Source of the DNA: an uncultured bacterium
GTDB lineage: Bacteria; Cyanobacteriota; Vampirovibrionia; Gastranaerophilales; Gastranaerophilaceae
DNA: 16,310 nt
Direction: 5' to 3'
NCBI GenBank assembly: GCA_902772945.1
Contig: CACYCU010000081.1
Location: 1 to 16,310, forward strand
The notes beneath the pieces are model-generated. The model ran no database searches. It was not told the origin of the DNA and was given only the letters and a program-made list of their open reading frames with translations. The stretch's first letter is position 1. The number at the start of each line of letters is the position of its first letter. A program made the position numbers and the translations under genes. This document shows, in pieces, positions 1 through 8,328 of this stretch.

Positions 1-3000
1 ATCAACACCGACTTCGCCTGTTTCAGGGTTAACCCAATCGTTGTTAAATGATAAATATGTTGACGTTACACCTGTACCATTAACAGGATTTTTCAATTGG
101 TTTGTAGCAGACGTAGCATTCCATATATTTAAGTATAACGTACCATTGTTCTCTATTTCATCATTCAAATTTCCGGCATTTATATATAGGGTTAATCCAG
201 TTGGTATCAAAACTTTTTGATTAATAGCAGCTTTAACACGAGCAACTGTATGAGAACCATTCTTAACAATAGTAGTATATCCATCACCGTTTATCGGTAC
301 CGTAACCGCCTGTGAATCATTATTATATGCAAATAATCCTAATACACCATTATTTACCAAGTTTGGACTCTTGATATGGTCTCCGCGAGCAATTAATGTT
401 ACACCGTCATTGATAGTAAGATATTTTGCGCTAATAGCATTACCAATATTTGTATTGCCCTCTATATATACATGACCGTTACCATTGACAGTACCGGGTC
501 CTGCAGAAGCTGCAGTAGAACCACCGCCTGTTAAATGGAGTTCACCGCCTTCTTCAACGGTTGTTTGAGATGTAGCTGATGATGTAGCATACAAATTGCT
601 TGCATTTGTTGTGACAGATGCACCGTCTTTAATATATACATGACCGTATACGGTAGAATTATACGTAACATCACCAAGTATGTTAATCGCTGAATATATA
701 GATTGCGAAATTGGCTTTGTAACAGTACCACCCGTCAAATTCAACGTAACTGTCGGATAATCAGCTTCTTCAGTAGCAGAAATATTAATCGAATTTAACA
801 AATCACTCGCATTTGCCGTCAATGTTGAATTTGCTGCCATTGAAATAACATTGCTGATTGTTGAACCCGATTCTAAAGTAACATCACCTCTGATGATAGA
901 AGTACCACTGCCATTCAAACTGTGTACTAAAGTTCCGGCTCCCAAACTCAACGTGCCCGCATTTGAAACATCGCTTTGCAAACCTGCTGCACTGACGGAT
1001 ATAGAAGATCCGTTTTCAATATTTATTCCGCCGTCACCTTTCAATGTCGCAGAATCCGTCAAAACCAAATTTGAATTGTCAGTTACATTAACAACATTCT
1101 GAACAACTGATGAATCATCAGATAATGTAAAATCTTTTTTAACATTCAGTGTACCGTCACCTGCAACACTGACATTTGATGTCAATACGGTTTCAACATT
1201 CATTGTACCTGCATTTACAATGCCGTTTGTGCCGGCAACACCCGAAATGTCAATAGGAGTTTGACCCTTGAATGTTACACTCGTTTCAGAATTTGTACCG
1301 TTGATTATTGCACCTTCCGAATTGTTGGAAGATTTGATGTCAACTTCTCTAATTACCAAATTTGTATCAGCATTATCAAGCTCAAATAAAGTGTGTTCGC
1401 CTGCATCTATAGAAGACCATTTTTCAGTTTCGTCATTATATACACCCTGAATTGTAATAGTTCCGGCTGCAGTAGAACCTAAATCCGCTCCTACCTGATA
1501 TTCATCAGTAGAAAGGTTCGCAACAAAACTTCTGTCACCAATCGCAGCCTGATTGACAAGCTTCATTGTATCATCTGTTTTTTCAGTAGACAAAACAAAC
1601 TGATCAGTTTCAACATAATACTCCAAACTGTCAGGAGTAATTCTGCCCGAACCGGTTATGCTCGCTCTGATACCCTCTTTTACAATATCTTTTTGAGTCT
1701 TGGTATTATAAATTTTATTCCACTTAGTAACCGCCTCTATCGGTTCAGCTTCCTGATAATATTCACCATGAGTTTCTTTATAATACTGCTCCTGCAAAGC
1801 ATCACTAATTACAAGCTGAATTTCACCCGGAGCATTCAATATCTGAATTTTTGTACTCTCTGTCGGTAAATCACCAACAACATTCAACTTGTCTATCGTT
1901 ACAAAACCCGCAGAACCACTGCCCAAAGTAAATGTATCTGCCTTCTTTTCCCCAAAGTTTACATCCAAATCATATTTGGCTGTATTGTCTGATGTCAAAG
2001 AAAGCCAGTCATAGCTTTTGTAATTGTTGTTTATTAAATTTATATTTGTTAAATTCGCTGTGACACTTGAGTCTTTTATATCACCGTAAATGTATATATT
2101 ACCGGAGTTATTACCTGTTAATATCGTACGATAACCCTCTGTACCGCCAATATCATCTTTCAAAATTAACGCACCGCCATCTACAGCTTTTAAAGTTAAA
2201 TTTGTATTTTTACCGGAAACATATATCGCTTGGTTCTCTTTTTCACCGTTATTTACAATATAGTTTCCGTCAAATTCAGTCTTTTTACCATTCGTAGCAG
2301 ATATTGTCATATCTACATCGGTATAAATCGCACCGCCCAAAGCATTGCCACTTAACGCTTCCGCATAGTTTCCGTAAAACGATGAGTTTTCAACACCCAT
2401 GTTTAATTCATTAAATACAGCACCACCATATGCATTTCCGCTATTTGTAGCAACTGAGTTTCCGGTAAATACACTGTTTACAACGCCGCCTGTTATTGCT
2501 CCGTTGTTATGAATAGCACCGCCTCTTACGGTAGAAGATCCGGAATAACCTCTGTTACTCAAAAATCTGCTGGAATTGATAATCCCTATAGTACCTTCAT
2601 TACTCAAAACAACACCATCGATACTTGAATTATCAGAGGATGCTGTATTCATTATAAAATCGGATTGGATTTCACCGATAGTACCGCTCAAAGGTGCTTG
2701 AATCAAGCCTCCGCTTAAGGATGAGTTTGTTTGTACAGAATTGCCTATAAATTCGGATTTGATTTCATCAATTGCTCCTAAAGCCTTGACATAAGGGCCA
2801 AATATTGTTTTGTTTGAATCAATTGTTATACTGTTGCCGATAAAACTTGAACTTATATTATTAATTGTTGCACCGGCTTCTGACAATATTGTTGAATAAT
2901 TGTATGTATCGTCACCGGTAATATTTGCTTCGTTACCGATAAATTTGGACATAACACTATTAATAACTCCCTTGTTATCAATAGCCTGTTTTATATCTTG

Positions 3001-3513
3001 ACCAACATATATTTCATCAACAATCCCGATTTCATCACCGGCATTGTTAAAAATTTTATCAACATATGTTGTTTCGTCATACTTTACGGTTAAAACGCTT
3101 TCCGCTTGATTCGGAGTTGTAACAAGCTTTAGACCTTTTTCATCTTTTGCCCATTTGTAATACTTCTCATTCGAACCCGTACCGTAAACACTGTTTTTAA
3201 AGTTGACTTCATAATAATGAACAGCATTGTCTAAATTGTTTGGATCATAGTATTTAACAACGTTTAAGGGTAAATTTTCAACATCTTCAGGGGTAATTTC
3301 AGTAAAAGTGAATTCACTTTGAGGATAAACCATATCAACAGAAGATATTATAGCCCCACTGTCATGCAAAATATCCAATGTAGGTTTAATATTCTCCGCT
3401 GCAATAACTTTCGGATTAAAAGCGAGGCATGCAACAAACAGTGCCAAAGGTAGGGTTTTTGACACCAAACGACCCGCAGGGTAGTTTTTACCGTTCTTCA
3501 AACTATTATCCAA
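1..3513 (-). CDS. Pmp/autotransporter-like secreted beta-helix adhesin, 5' part only
   Basis: The reverse strand is open without a stop from 3513 to the window edge, giving 1171 codons; the C-terminus lies outside. I place the start at TTG 3513-3511, behind GAGGA at 3518-3522. There is no in-frame ATG between the upstream stop (TGA, 12 codons before) and the signal peptide. The N-terminus has a 20-residue basic/polar stretch, a hydrophobic core (LPLALFVACLAF) and an AxA-like cleavage region (VIAAEN). Residues about 190-417 carry FxxN repeats (FIGN, FIMN, FTGN, FYGN, FDGN) interleaved with GGAI/GGAV tetrapeptides at residues 331, 363 and 393, the hallmark of Chlamydia Pmp-type passengers. The rest is rich in Thr, Ser, Asn and Gly with short repeated beta-strand patterns, and I read no Cys after the signal peptide. 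Inferred role: surface-exposed or secreted right-handed beta-helix used in adhesion. A C-terminal beta-barrel is expected for a type V autotransporter but cannot be seen here. Confidence 0.85.
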   Translation of the reverse strand, partial: MDNSLKNGKNYPAGRLVSKTLPLALFVACLAFNPKVIAAENIKPTLDILHDSGAIISSVDMVYPQSEFTFTEITPEDVENLPLNVVKYYDPNNLDNAVHYYEVNFKNSVYGTGSNEKYYKWAKDEKGLKLVTTPNQAESVLTVKYDETTYVDKIFNNAGDEIGIVDEIYVGQDIKQAIDNKGVINSVMSKFIGNEANITGDDTYNYSTILSEAGATINNISSSFIGNSITIDSNKTIFGPYVKALGAIDEIKSEFIGNSVQTNSSLSGGLIQAPLSGTIGEIQSDFIMNTASSDNSSIDGVVLSNEGTIGIINSSRFLSNRGYSGSSTVRGGAIHNNGAITGGVVNSVFTGNSVATNSGNAYGGAVFNELNMGVENSSFYGNYAEALSGNALGGAIYTDVDMTISATNGKKTEFDGNYIVNNGEKENQAIYVSGKNTNLTLKAVDGGALILKDDIGGTEGYRTILTGNNSGNIYIYGDIKDSSVTANLTNINLINNNYKSYDWLSLTSDNTAKYDLDVNFGEKKADTFTLGSGSAGFVTIDKLNVVGDLPTESTKIQILNAPGEIQLVISDALQEQYYKETHGEYYQEAEPIEAVTKWNKIYNTKTQKDIVKEGIRASITGSGRITPDSLEYYVETDQFVLSTEKTDDTMKLVNQAAIGDRSFVANLSTDEYQVGADLGSTAAGTITIQGVYNDETEKWSSIDAGEHTLFELDNADTNLVIREVDIKSSNNSEGAIINGTNSETSVTFKGQTPIDISGVAGTNGIVNAGTMNVETVLTSNVSVAGDGTLNVKKDFTLSDDSSVVQNVVNVTDNSNLVLTDSATLKGDGGINIENGSSISVSAAGLQSDVSNAGTLSLGAGTLVHSLNGSGTSIIRGDVTLESGSTISNVISMAANSTLTANASDLLNSINISATEEADYPTVTLNLTGGTVTKPISQSIYSAINILGDVTYNSTVYGHVYIKDGASVTTNASNLYATSSATSQTTVEEGGELHLTGGGSTAASAGPGTVNGNGHVYIEGNTNIGNAISAKYLTINDGVTLIARGDHIKSPNLVNNGVLGLFAYNNDSQAVTVPINGDGYTTIVKNGSHTVARVKAAINQKVLIPTGLTLYINAGNLNDEIENNGTLYLNIWNATSATNQLKNPVNGTGVTSTYLSFNNDWVNPETGEVGVD

Positions 3514-3517
3514 ATTA

Positions 3518-3522
3518 TCCTC
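3518..3522 (-). promoter_or_regulatory. Ribosome binding site deciding the TTG start of the adhesin
   Basis: GAGGA on the minus strand, 4 nt before TTG 3513. The other in-frame TTG or GTG codons further in lack a comparable site, and starting later would shorten or remove the signal peptide n-region. Confidence 0.55.
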
Positions 3523-3551
3523 GTTTAATCCAACAATTACTATATAGTATC

Positions 3552-3579
3552 ATTATAACATGTTTTTTTAAATTTTCAA
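3552..3579 (-). promoter_or_regulatory. Sigma70-type promoter of the adhesin gene
   Basis: On the minus strand, TTGAAA (3579-3574), a 16-bp spacer and a perfect TATAAT (3557-3552). The -10 lies about 38 bp before the TTG start, leaving a leader of roughly 30 nt. Confidence 0.7.
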
Positions 3580-3635
3580 CTTTTTAAAATTTTTAATTAG
3601 CAAAAAATTTTTTTAGAAGTTTTAAAATCAAAGTT

Positions 3636-4253
3636 ATGATTGACAAAATATCTTTTACCTCAAATATTAATTTTGTAAATATGCGCGGATTTCATAAAGA
3701 AGCAAGAAGATGCCCAAACTATATTTGGTTTGACGAATATGGCTCAAAAACTACTCCTATTTGCATAAAAGCTCCAACTTTTTACAGCTGCGGAGTAAAA
3801 ACCTGCACCGGCGGCGGAATAACCGATACAACAGGAAAAGCAGTAGGGTTTCATATTTGGGATACTGAAAACAACTGGGAAAATATAGATTTAATAAATG
3901 AAGAAATTTTAAAAACTTTTGACGGAAAACCACTTAGAGGTTTGCTTATTGGCAGCAAAGATTTTGAAGAATTTGAATACTCTTCAAAAATTTTTAATAA
4001 AATGAAAGAATTTTTATCAAAACATGTCCCAAATCTGACTATATTCCAATCTCATTCAAAAATATTTGGTGAGACAGATTTTTTATACAATGTCTTTAAT
4101 GACAGTTGGACGTTAAAGACTATATTTTTTGAAAAATTAAAAAACAGGAATGCTATAGCAAATTTTGATGATATTAAAAACTGCTATAAAAACATCCATA
4201 TTGCAGACGGCGACAAATTGTTCATAAACGGTAAAGAAATTAAAATAGATTAA
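3636..4253 (+). CDS. Uncharacterised protein with CheD/CNF1-like Cys-His arrangement
   Basis: 205 aa, no signal peptide and no membrane segment. I do not recognise a named family. The visible core is C57-TGGGITD-TTGK-AVGF-H73-IWD. In CheD the catalytic Cys and His are 17 residues apart, with Asp at +7 and Lys at +11 from the Cys; here Asp64 is at +7, Lys68 at +11 and His73 at +16. CNF1 has its Cys and His 15 apart. This suggests, without proving, the CheD/CNF1/YfiH cysteine-hydrolase fold, which deamidates protein glutamines. Later segments (LRGLLIGS, HSKIFGETDFL) could be core strands. Cys26, Cys43 and Cys52 are also present, so a metal site is an alternative. The N-terminus ISFTSNINFV resembles a leader I associate with many Gastranaerophilales proteins. 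The gene stands alone between a divergent adhesin and the ABC exporter operon, and its Shine-Dalgarno is weak (AGAAG-like). Confidence 0.75.
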   Translation: MIDKISFTSNINFVNMRGFHKEARRCPNYIWFDEYGSKTTPICIKAPTFYSCGVKTCTGGGITDTTGKAVGFHIWDTENNWENIDLINEEILKTFDGKPLRGLLIGSKDFEEFEYSSKIFNKMKEFLSKHVPNLTIFQSHSKIFGETDFLYNVFNDSWTLKTIFFEKLKNRNAIANFDDIKNCYKNIHIADGDKLFINGKEIKID

Positions 4254-4270
4254 TTATCAAAAAGCTATAC

Positions 4271-4299
4271 TTTACTATCTGGCTTGTTTGAATTAGTAT
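4271..4299 (+). promoter_or_regulatory. Candidate promoter of the exporter-synthase-peptidase operon
   Basis: TTTACT (4271-4276), a 17-bp spacer and TAGTAT (4294-4299), 34 bp before the GTG start. It is the best -35/-10 pair in the short gap after the preceding gene. The area is AT-rich, so a chance match is possible. Confidence 0.4.
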
Positions 4300-4333
4300 T
4301 TTATCATGGGTTATTCAGATTAGGAGAAAAATA

Positions 4334-6163
4334 GTGAAATTAAACGCAACTACAGCACAAAATTCTTTTAAATACGGTTGGTTATTATCAAGAATTTGGC
4401 CTTATATAAAGCCATATATGTTCAGAATAATATTAGGATTTATGATAGCAATACCATTGGGATTGCTCGATGGTGTAACAGCCTTTGCACTAAAACCATA
4501 TATGGATTTTGTAATCGGCGGTAAAAATTTTGAATTTGCTATATTAGGACATAATTTTGTTATCACAAGTATACAAATGTCGTTTATATTACCTGTTGGT
4601 GTTGTATTGTTTGCGGCATTTCAAGGTGTTTTGAGATATTTGAACGGTTATCTTTCAAGCTGGACAAGCGCACACATTACAAATGATGTAAAATTTGACT
4701 TGTTTGAAAGATTAATTCATATGCATCCTCAATTTTTTGATGAAAATTCATCCGGTATAATAATTTCAAGATATATGAATGATCCAGGAACTGCATCTAC
4801 AGGTATTGTTGACAATATTAGAAATATTACAACCAGTTTTTTCGGAGCATTAGGTTTAATTGCTGTTATGATATACAGCTCTTGGCAATTAGCAATAATA
4901 GGTGTAGTAGTTTTGTGCGCAGCATTTATTCCTGTTGCGCTCATCAGAAAAAGAATTAAATCCGCATCTAACAGAAATATGGTTATTGGCGGTAACATAA
5001 CAACTAATATTAACGAAACATACAACGGTAACAAAGTTATGGCTGCATACGGTTTGCAAGACAGACAAAACAAATACTTTAGAGAACAGGTCTGGGAATC
5101 TTATAACGTCGGAATGTCATTGTACAAACGTTCTGGCTGGATGTCACCTATTATGTATTTGATAGCATCATTTGGAATTGCTACAGTTCTTGGTTTTGGT
5201 ACTTATTTAATCAATTCGGGCCAAATGACAGCAGGAAGTTTTGCCTCATTCGTAACTTCTCTTTTATTGCTATACAAACCGGTAAAATCACTTGGCAACA
5301 CTCTTACAGGTATTCAGAACATATTTGTTGCAATGGGACGTGTTTTCGAATTATTTGATTTGGAACCCGAAATTAAAGATGCTCCAAATGCAAGAGTGCT
5401 TACAGGATTGAATGATTCAATCAAGTTTGAAAACGTTAATTTTGAATATATTCCAGATCATCCTGTATTAAAAAATCTAAATCTTAATGTCACAAAAAAT
5501 GAAACTCTTGCTATTGTCGGAAATTCAGGCGGCGGTAAATCTACTCTTGTAAACCTGCTTCCAAGATTTTATGATATAAAATCAGGCTCTATAAAATTTG
5601 ACGGAGTAGATATTAGAGAATATACAATAGATTCCTTGAGAAAAAATATTTCTATGGTATTTCAAGATAACTTTTTGTATTCAGGTACTATAAGAGAAAA
5701 TATCATGATGGGTAACCCTGATGCTACAGAAGAAGAACTTGATCAAGCAATCATATCTGCCCATTTACAAGATATGATTAAAGAAGTTCCAAACGGACTT
5801 GACACAATGCTCGGAGAAAGAGGACTTACATTATCAGGCGGTCAAAGACAACGCGTTGCAATTGCTCGAGCAATGCTTAGAAATGCACCTATAGTTATTC
5901 TTGATGAAGCAACTTCCGCTCTTGATAATGAATCTGAAGCTATCGTTCAAAAAGCAATGGACAACTTGATGCAAAACAGAACAGTATTTATAATTGCTCA
6001 CAGATTATCAACAATTAAAAATGCAGACAGAATAGCTGTTATAAATGAAGGTGAACTTGTTGAATTGGGAACTCACGATGAATTGATGGCAATTCCTGAA
6101 GGAGAATATAAAACACTTTACGAAATGCAATTCAAAAAACAAGAAGTTCACACTTATGCTTAA
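4334..6163 (+). CDS. MsbA-like ABC exporter (fused TM and ATPase half-transporter)
   Basis: 609 aa, the usual length for a homodimeric type IV (MsbA/BmrA-like) exporter. It starts at GTG with AGGAG at 4322-4326. Residues about 20-330 form the six-helix membrane domain. The ATPase follows with Walker A GNSGGGKST (about 396-404), Q-loop Gln444 (VFQDN), signature LSGGQ (500-504), Walker B ILDEATS with Asp524 and catalytic Glu525, and H-loop His556. All catalytic elements are intact. It pumps a hydrophobic or lipid substrate across the inner membrane using ATP. Lipid A or another lipid-linked glycan precursor is the likely cargo, given the downstream polyprenyl synthase, but substrate cannot be read from sequence. 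The stop codon overlaps the next gene by 8 nt. Confidence 0.93.
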   Translation: MKLNATTAQNSFKYGWLLSRIWPYIKPYMFRIILGFMIAIPLGLLDGVTAFALKPYMDFVIGGKNFEFAILGHNFVITSIQMSFILPVGVVLFAAFQGVLRYLNGYLSSWTSAHITNDVKFDLFERLIHMHPQFFDENSSGIIISRYMNDPGTASTGIVDNIRNITTSFFGALGLIAVMIYSSWQLAIIGVVVLCAAFIPVALIRKRIKSASNRNMVIGGNITTNINETYNGNKVMAAYGLQDRQNKYFREQVWESYNVGMSLYKRSGWMSPIMYLIASFGIATVLGFGTYLINSGQMTAGSFASFVTSLLLLYKPVKSLGNTLTGIQNIFVAMGRVFELFDLEPEIKDAPNARVLTGLNDSIKFENVNFEYIPDHPVLKNLNLNVTKNETLAIVGNSGGGKSTLVNLLPRFYDIKSGSIKFDGVDIREYTIDSLRKNISMVFQDNFLYSGTIRENIMMGNPDATEEELDQAIISAHLQDMIKEVPNGLDTMLGERGLTLSGGQRQRVAIARAMLRNAPIVILDEATSALDNESEAIVQKAMDNLMQNRTVFIIAHRLSTIKNADRIAVINEGELVELGTHDELMAIPEGEYKTLYEMQFKKQEVHTYA

Positions 6164-7001
6164 TTCAAAATATCAAGAAATATCAAAACTAATCCAAGAA
6201 GATTTGTCTCGTATAAATCTTCTTGATGATTTGCATTTGGAAGAACCGTTAAAATCCAAAATTTCAGAAATCTTAAATGCACCGTCAAAACATATTCGTC
6301 CACTTGTTTCTTTTTTGTATTTAAGAGCCATCGGAAAAAATATAGATGAAAACCAAATCCTGTTTCAATCTGCAATAGAATTAATCCATAACGCTTCATT
6401 AATTCATGATGATATAATCGATAATGCAGAAATAAGACGCGGTAAAAATACAATAAATAAAGACTTTGACAGCAAACTTGCAGTTATATCTGGTGATTAT
6501 CTGCTTTCAACAGCTCTCAAAAAAGTATTGAAAATAAATGATATAAACCTTGTAAAAATTCTTACTCAAACATTGGAAGAAATGACAAAAGGTGAAGTTA
6601 AACAATATTTTGACAAATCAAAAATTCCTACAATAAACGATTATTTAAAAAAATCTAAGCAAAAAACTGCCAAACTCTTTGAAGCATCCCTTATTGGAAG
6701 CCTTTTAATAGCAGATGAATTACCTGACGATAAAGGATTCACCCAGAATTTTGGTATTGCTTTTCAAATTCGAGATGACTTGATTAATTGTTTAACAACA
6801 AAATCCGATTTGAAAGACGGAATATATACAGCCCCAATAATATATTCAAACGGTATAAACATCAATTCCGACGGTATTGAAAAAACAAAGAGTTTGTTAA
6901 ATAATTATCTTAACAACGCTTTGAATGCAATTCAAAGTATTGATAATAACAAATACAAACAAGGACTAGAAGAGCTTTTAGGGATATTAAAATATGAATA
7001 G
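6156..7001 (+). CDS. Polyprenyl diphosphate synthase (trans-isoprenyl synthase family)
   Basis: 281 aa, somewhat shorter than the usual 300-330. Family members condense isopentenyl diphosphate onto an allylic primer to make the polyprenyl chains of quinones or lipid carriers. Seen: the first Asp-rich motif DDIID (85-89) in LIHDDIIDNAEIRRG, the KTA motif (KQKTAKLFEAS), FQIRDD at 203-208, and a C-terminal DLKDGIYTAP matching the family's DLREGKYTLP. Odd: the second Asp-rich motif reads DDLIN (207-211), with Asn at the last Asp, and the GKP-type loop that normally follows is shortened. It may still be active, because the first two Asp remain, or it may be a partner subunit of a heteromeric synthase. 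ATG 6156 lies inside the end of the ABC gene with no strong Shine-Dalgarno, pointing to translational coupling. The end overlaps lepB by 8 nt. Confidence 0.88.
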   Translation: MLNSKYQEISKLIQEDLSRINLLDDLHLEEPLKSKISEILNAPSKHIRPLVSFLYLRAIGKNIDENQILFQSAIELIHNASLIHDDIIDNAEIRRGKNTINKDFDSKLAVISGDYLLSTALKKVLKINDINLVKILTQTLEEMTKGEVKQYFDKSKIPTINDYLKKSKQKTAKLFEASLIGSLLIADELPDDKGFTQNFGIAFQIRDDLINCLTTKSDLKDGIYTAPIIYSNGININSDGIEKTKSLLNNYLNNALNAIQSIDNNKYKQGLEELLGILKYE

Positions 7002-7653
7002 AATTATAGAAATGTATAAGTCAATTAAGGATAGATATATGCAAATCAATCCGACAGTAAGAGAAATTATAGAAACGGTTGTTTTCGTAGTAGTTATGGT
7101 AATAATTATAAGATTTTTTATCGGAGAAATACGATGGATTCCATCAGCATCAATGCATCCGACATTGATTGAAGGAGATCGCATTGTTGTTGAAAGATTT
7201 TCCAGATTTTATAAAGTACCAAAACGCGGTGATATTATGGTATTTTATCCCCCTTTTGAAAAACTTGAAAACACCCCTTGGAAAGTTTTCTCAAGATTGA
7301 CAGGCTTTTTCTGCAAAGATGTAGCGTATATAAAACGTGTAATCGCTGTCCCGGGTGACAAATTCGAAATAAAAACAGACGAAAACGGAAAAAGCTCCGT
7401 TTATATTAACGATGAATTACAAAATGAGCCATACATTCAAAGTGAATATTATGACAAACCTTGTACACCCGATATGATCTGCGGCCCTGTTATTGTTCCG
7501 GAACACAATTTTCTTATGATGGGTGACAACAGAGGTAACTCTTTTGACGGAAGATGGTGGGGATTCTTGCCGGAAGAAAGATTTATAGGCAGAGCAGTAT
7601 TCAGATTTTGGCCGCTAAACAGAATAAAAACATTTAATCACATTAGCAAATGA
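6994..7653 (+). CDS. lepB: Signal peptidase I
   Basis: 219 aa. Leader peptidase that removes signal peptides from exported proteins at the outer face of the inner membrane. One N-terminal membrane anchor (about residues 22-43) is followed by box B IPSASMHPTL with nucleophile Ser53, general base Lys114 in YIKRVIAVPGD, and box E MMGDNRGNSFDGR. All catalytic elements are intact. The size and single anchor match cyanobacterial and Gram-positive enzymes rather than the longer two-anchor E. coli form. AGGGA at 6980-6984 lies 9 nt before ATG, inside the upstream gene. It is the last gene of the operon, and its 3' end overlaps the convergent 7638-8021 gene by 16 nt. Likely clients in this window include the adhesin, the secreted TPR protein and the M48-like protein. 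Confidence 0.95.
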   Translation: MNRIIEMYKSIKDRYMQINPTVREIIETVVFVVVMVIIIRFFIGEIRWIPSASMHPTLIEGDRIVVERFSRFYKVPKRGDIMVFYPPFEKLENTPWKVFSRLTGFFCKDVAYIKRVIAVPGDKFEIKTDENGKSSVYINDELQNEPYIQSEYYDKPCTPDMICGPVIVPEHNFLMMGDNRGNSFDGRWWGFLPEERFIGRAVFRFWPLNRIKTFNHISK

Positions 7654-8021
7654 TAATATTTCATATAATTTGCCATCATCTCAGAACTGTTTGCGTTTAC
7701 AACCTGCGCTTTAACATCTTGCTGACCATCTGTTTTTGATATTTCCTGAACTTTTTCATTTTCTTTGTTAGTGGGATTGTTTTGAACTTGAATTTGTTGT
7801 TCAGCTTGAATTTCATCTATATATTCAGATACTGTTTTTTCAATTTCTGCAAGCTTTGCTTTATCACCGGCATATGAGCCTGTTGATTCCACACCGTATT
7901 CTTCAAAACTTTTTAGAATCTGCTCCCATTCATTATAGTTGGAAATAGAAGTCCCTTGTGCCTGCGCAGATGCCTGTGCTTTCTTCAATTCGTCTTCTGA
8001 TTCAATACCGTTCACTCTCAT
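7638..8021 (-). CDS. Small hypothetical protein, Gln/Glu/Lys-rich
   Basis: 127 aa, family not recognised. No signal peptide, membrane segment or Cys. ATG 8021 is preceded by GGAG with a 6-nt spacing, supporting a real gene. The N-terminal half is charged and probably helical (SEDELKKAQASAQAQG, NYNEWEQILKSFEEYGV), the middle is Gln- and Asn-rich and likely disordered, and the tail NSSEMMANYMKYYHLLM is amphipathic. The arrangement, an ELKKAQAxAQAQG segment followed by a YNEWEQ segment, looks like a lineage-specific family. The gene is monocistronic, converges on lepB with a 16-nt overlap, and is separated from the upstream RHH gene by a terminator. Confidence 0.7.
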   Translation of the reverse strand: MRVNGIESEDELKKAQASAQAQGTSISNYNEWEQILKSFEEYGVESTGSYAGDKAKLAEIEKTVSEYIDEIQAEQQIQVQNNPTNKENEKVQEISKTDGQQDVKAQVVNANSSEMMANYMKYYHLLM

Positions 8022-8113
8022 ATTAATCTCCGAAGTTTTGCTCTCTTAACATATAAAGTATTCTTATTTAATATAATTTCAAATATTAAAAATTTTGTAA
8101 AAAAATTTAACAT

Positions 8114-8138
8114 AAAAAAAGACCGCCTTTGCGGTCTT
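8114..8138 (-). terminator. Intrinsic terminator of the RHH gene
   Basis: On the minus strand an 8-bp stem AAGACCGC/GCGGTCTT (arms 8131-8138 and 8119-8126) with a 4-nt loop runs into a seven-U tract (8120-8114). It begins 1 nt after the TAA stop, so transcription should end before the 7638-8021 gene. Confidence 0.9.
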
Positions 8139-8139
8139 G

Positions 8140-8328
8140 TTATTCAAGAAGTGATTCCAAAAGCTCTGCATTTCTCGCAGATGTAGTTGATTCACGGACT
8201 TTTTGTTTGTAAATATACGTCCTCAACGCTTCCCTAATCAACTCGCTGCGTGAACGGTTTTCTCCATCTGCAACCTGATCGATTTTTTCCAGAAATTCTT
8301 CCGGCATAGAAATTAATACTCGTGCCAT
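8140..8328 (-). CDS. CopG-type ribbon-helix-helix DNA-binding protein
   Basis: 62 aa. The N-terminal strand MARVLISMPEEFLEKID and the helices ENRSRSELIREALRTYI are a textbook ribbon-helix-helix (Arc/MetJ/CopG) fold: the strand pairs in a dimer to read the major groove and RSRSELIREAL forms the helix-turn-helix. The tail (about 43-62) is charged and helical, like antitoxin tails that bind a toxin. No MazF, RelE or other toxin gene lies next to it, so a stand-alone regulator is as likely as an antitoxin. ATG has AGGAG about 6 nt upstream. It ends in its own terminator, so it forms a separate transcription unit. Confidence 0.87.
   Translation of the reverse strand: MARVLISMPEEFLEKIDQVADGENRSRSELIREALRTYIYKQKVRESTTSARNAELLESLLE

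Noticed and set aside
851..1102. Plus-strand open frames across 1-3500
   Set aside because: They are the antisense of the continuous adhesin frame, have no ribosome sites and give low-complexity proteins.
4729..5073. Antisense frame within the ABC exporter
   Set aside because: It is a shadow of a strongly conserved gene, with no ribosome site or recognisable product.
8022..8113. Promoter for the 127-aa gene
   Set aside because: TTGAAA is present on the minus strand, but the nearest TTTATA lies 19 bp away and several equally weak pairs exist in this AT-rich gap.
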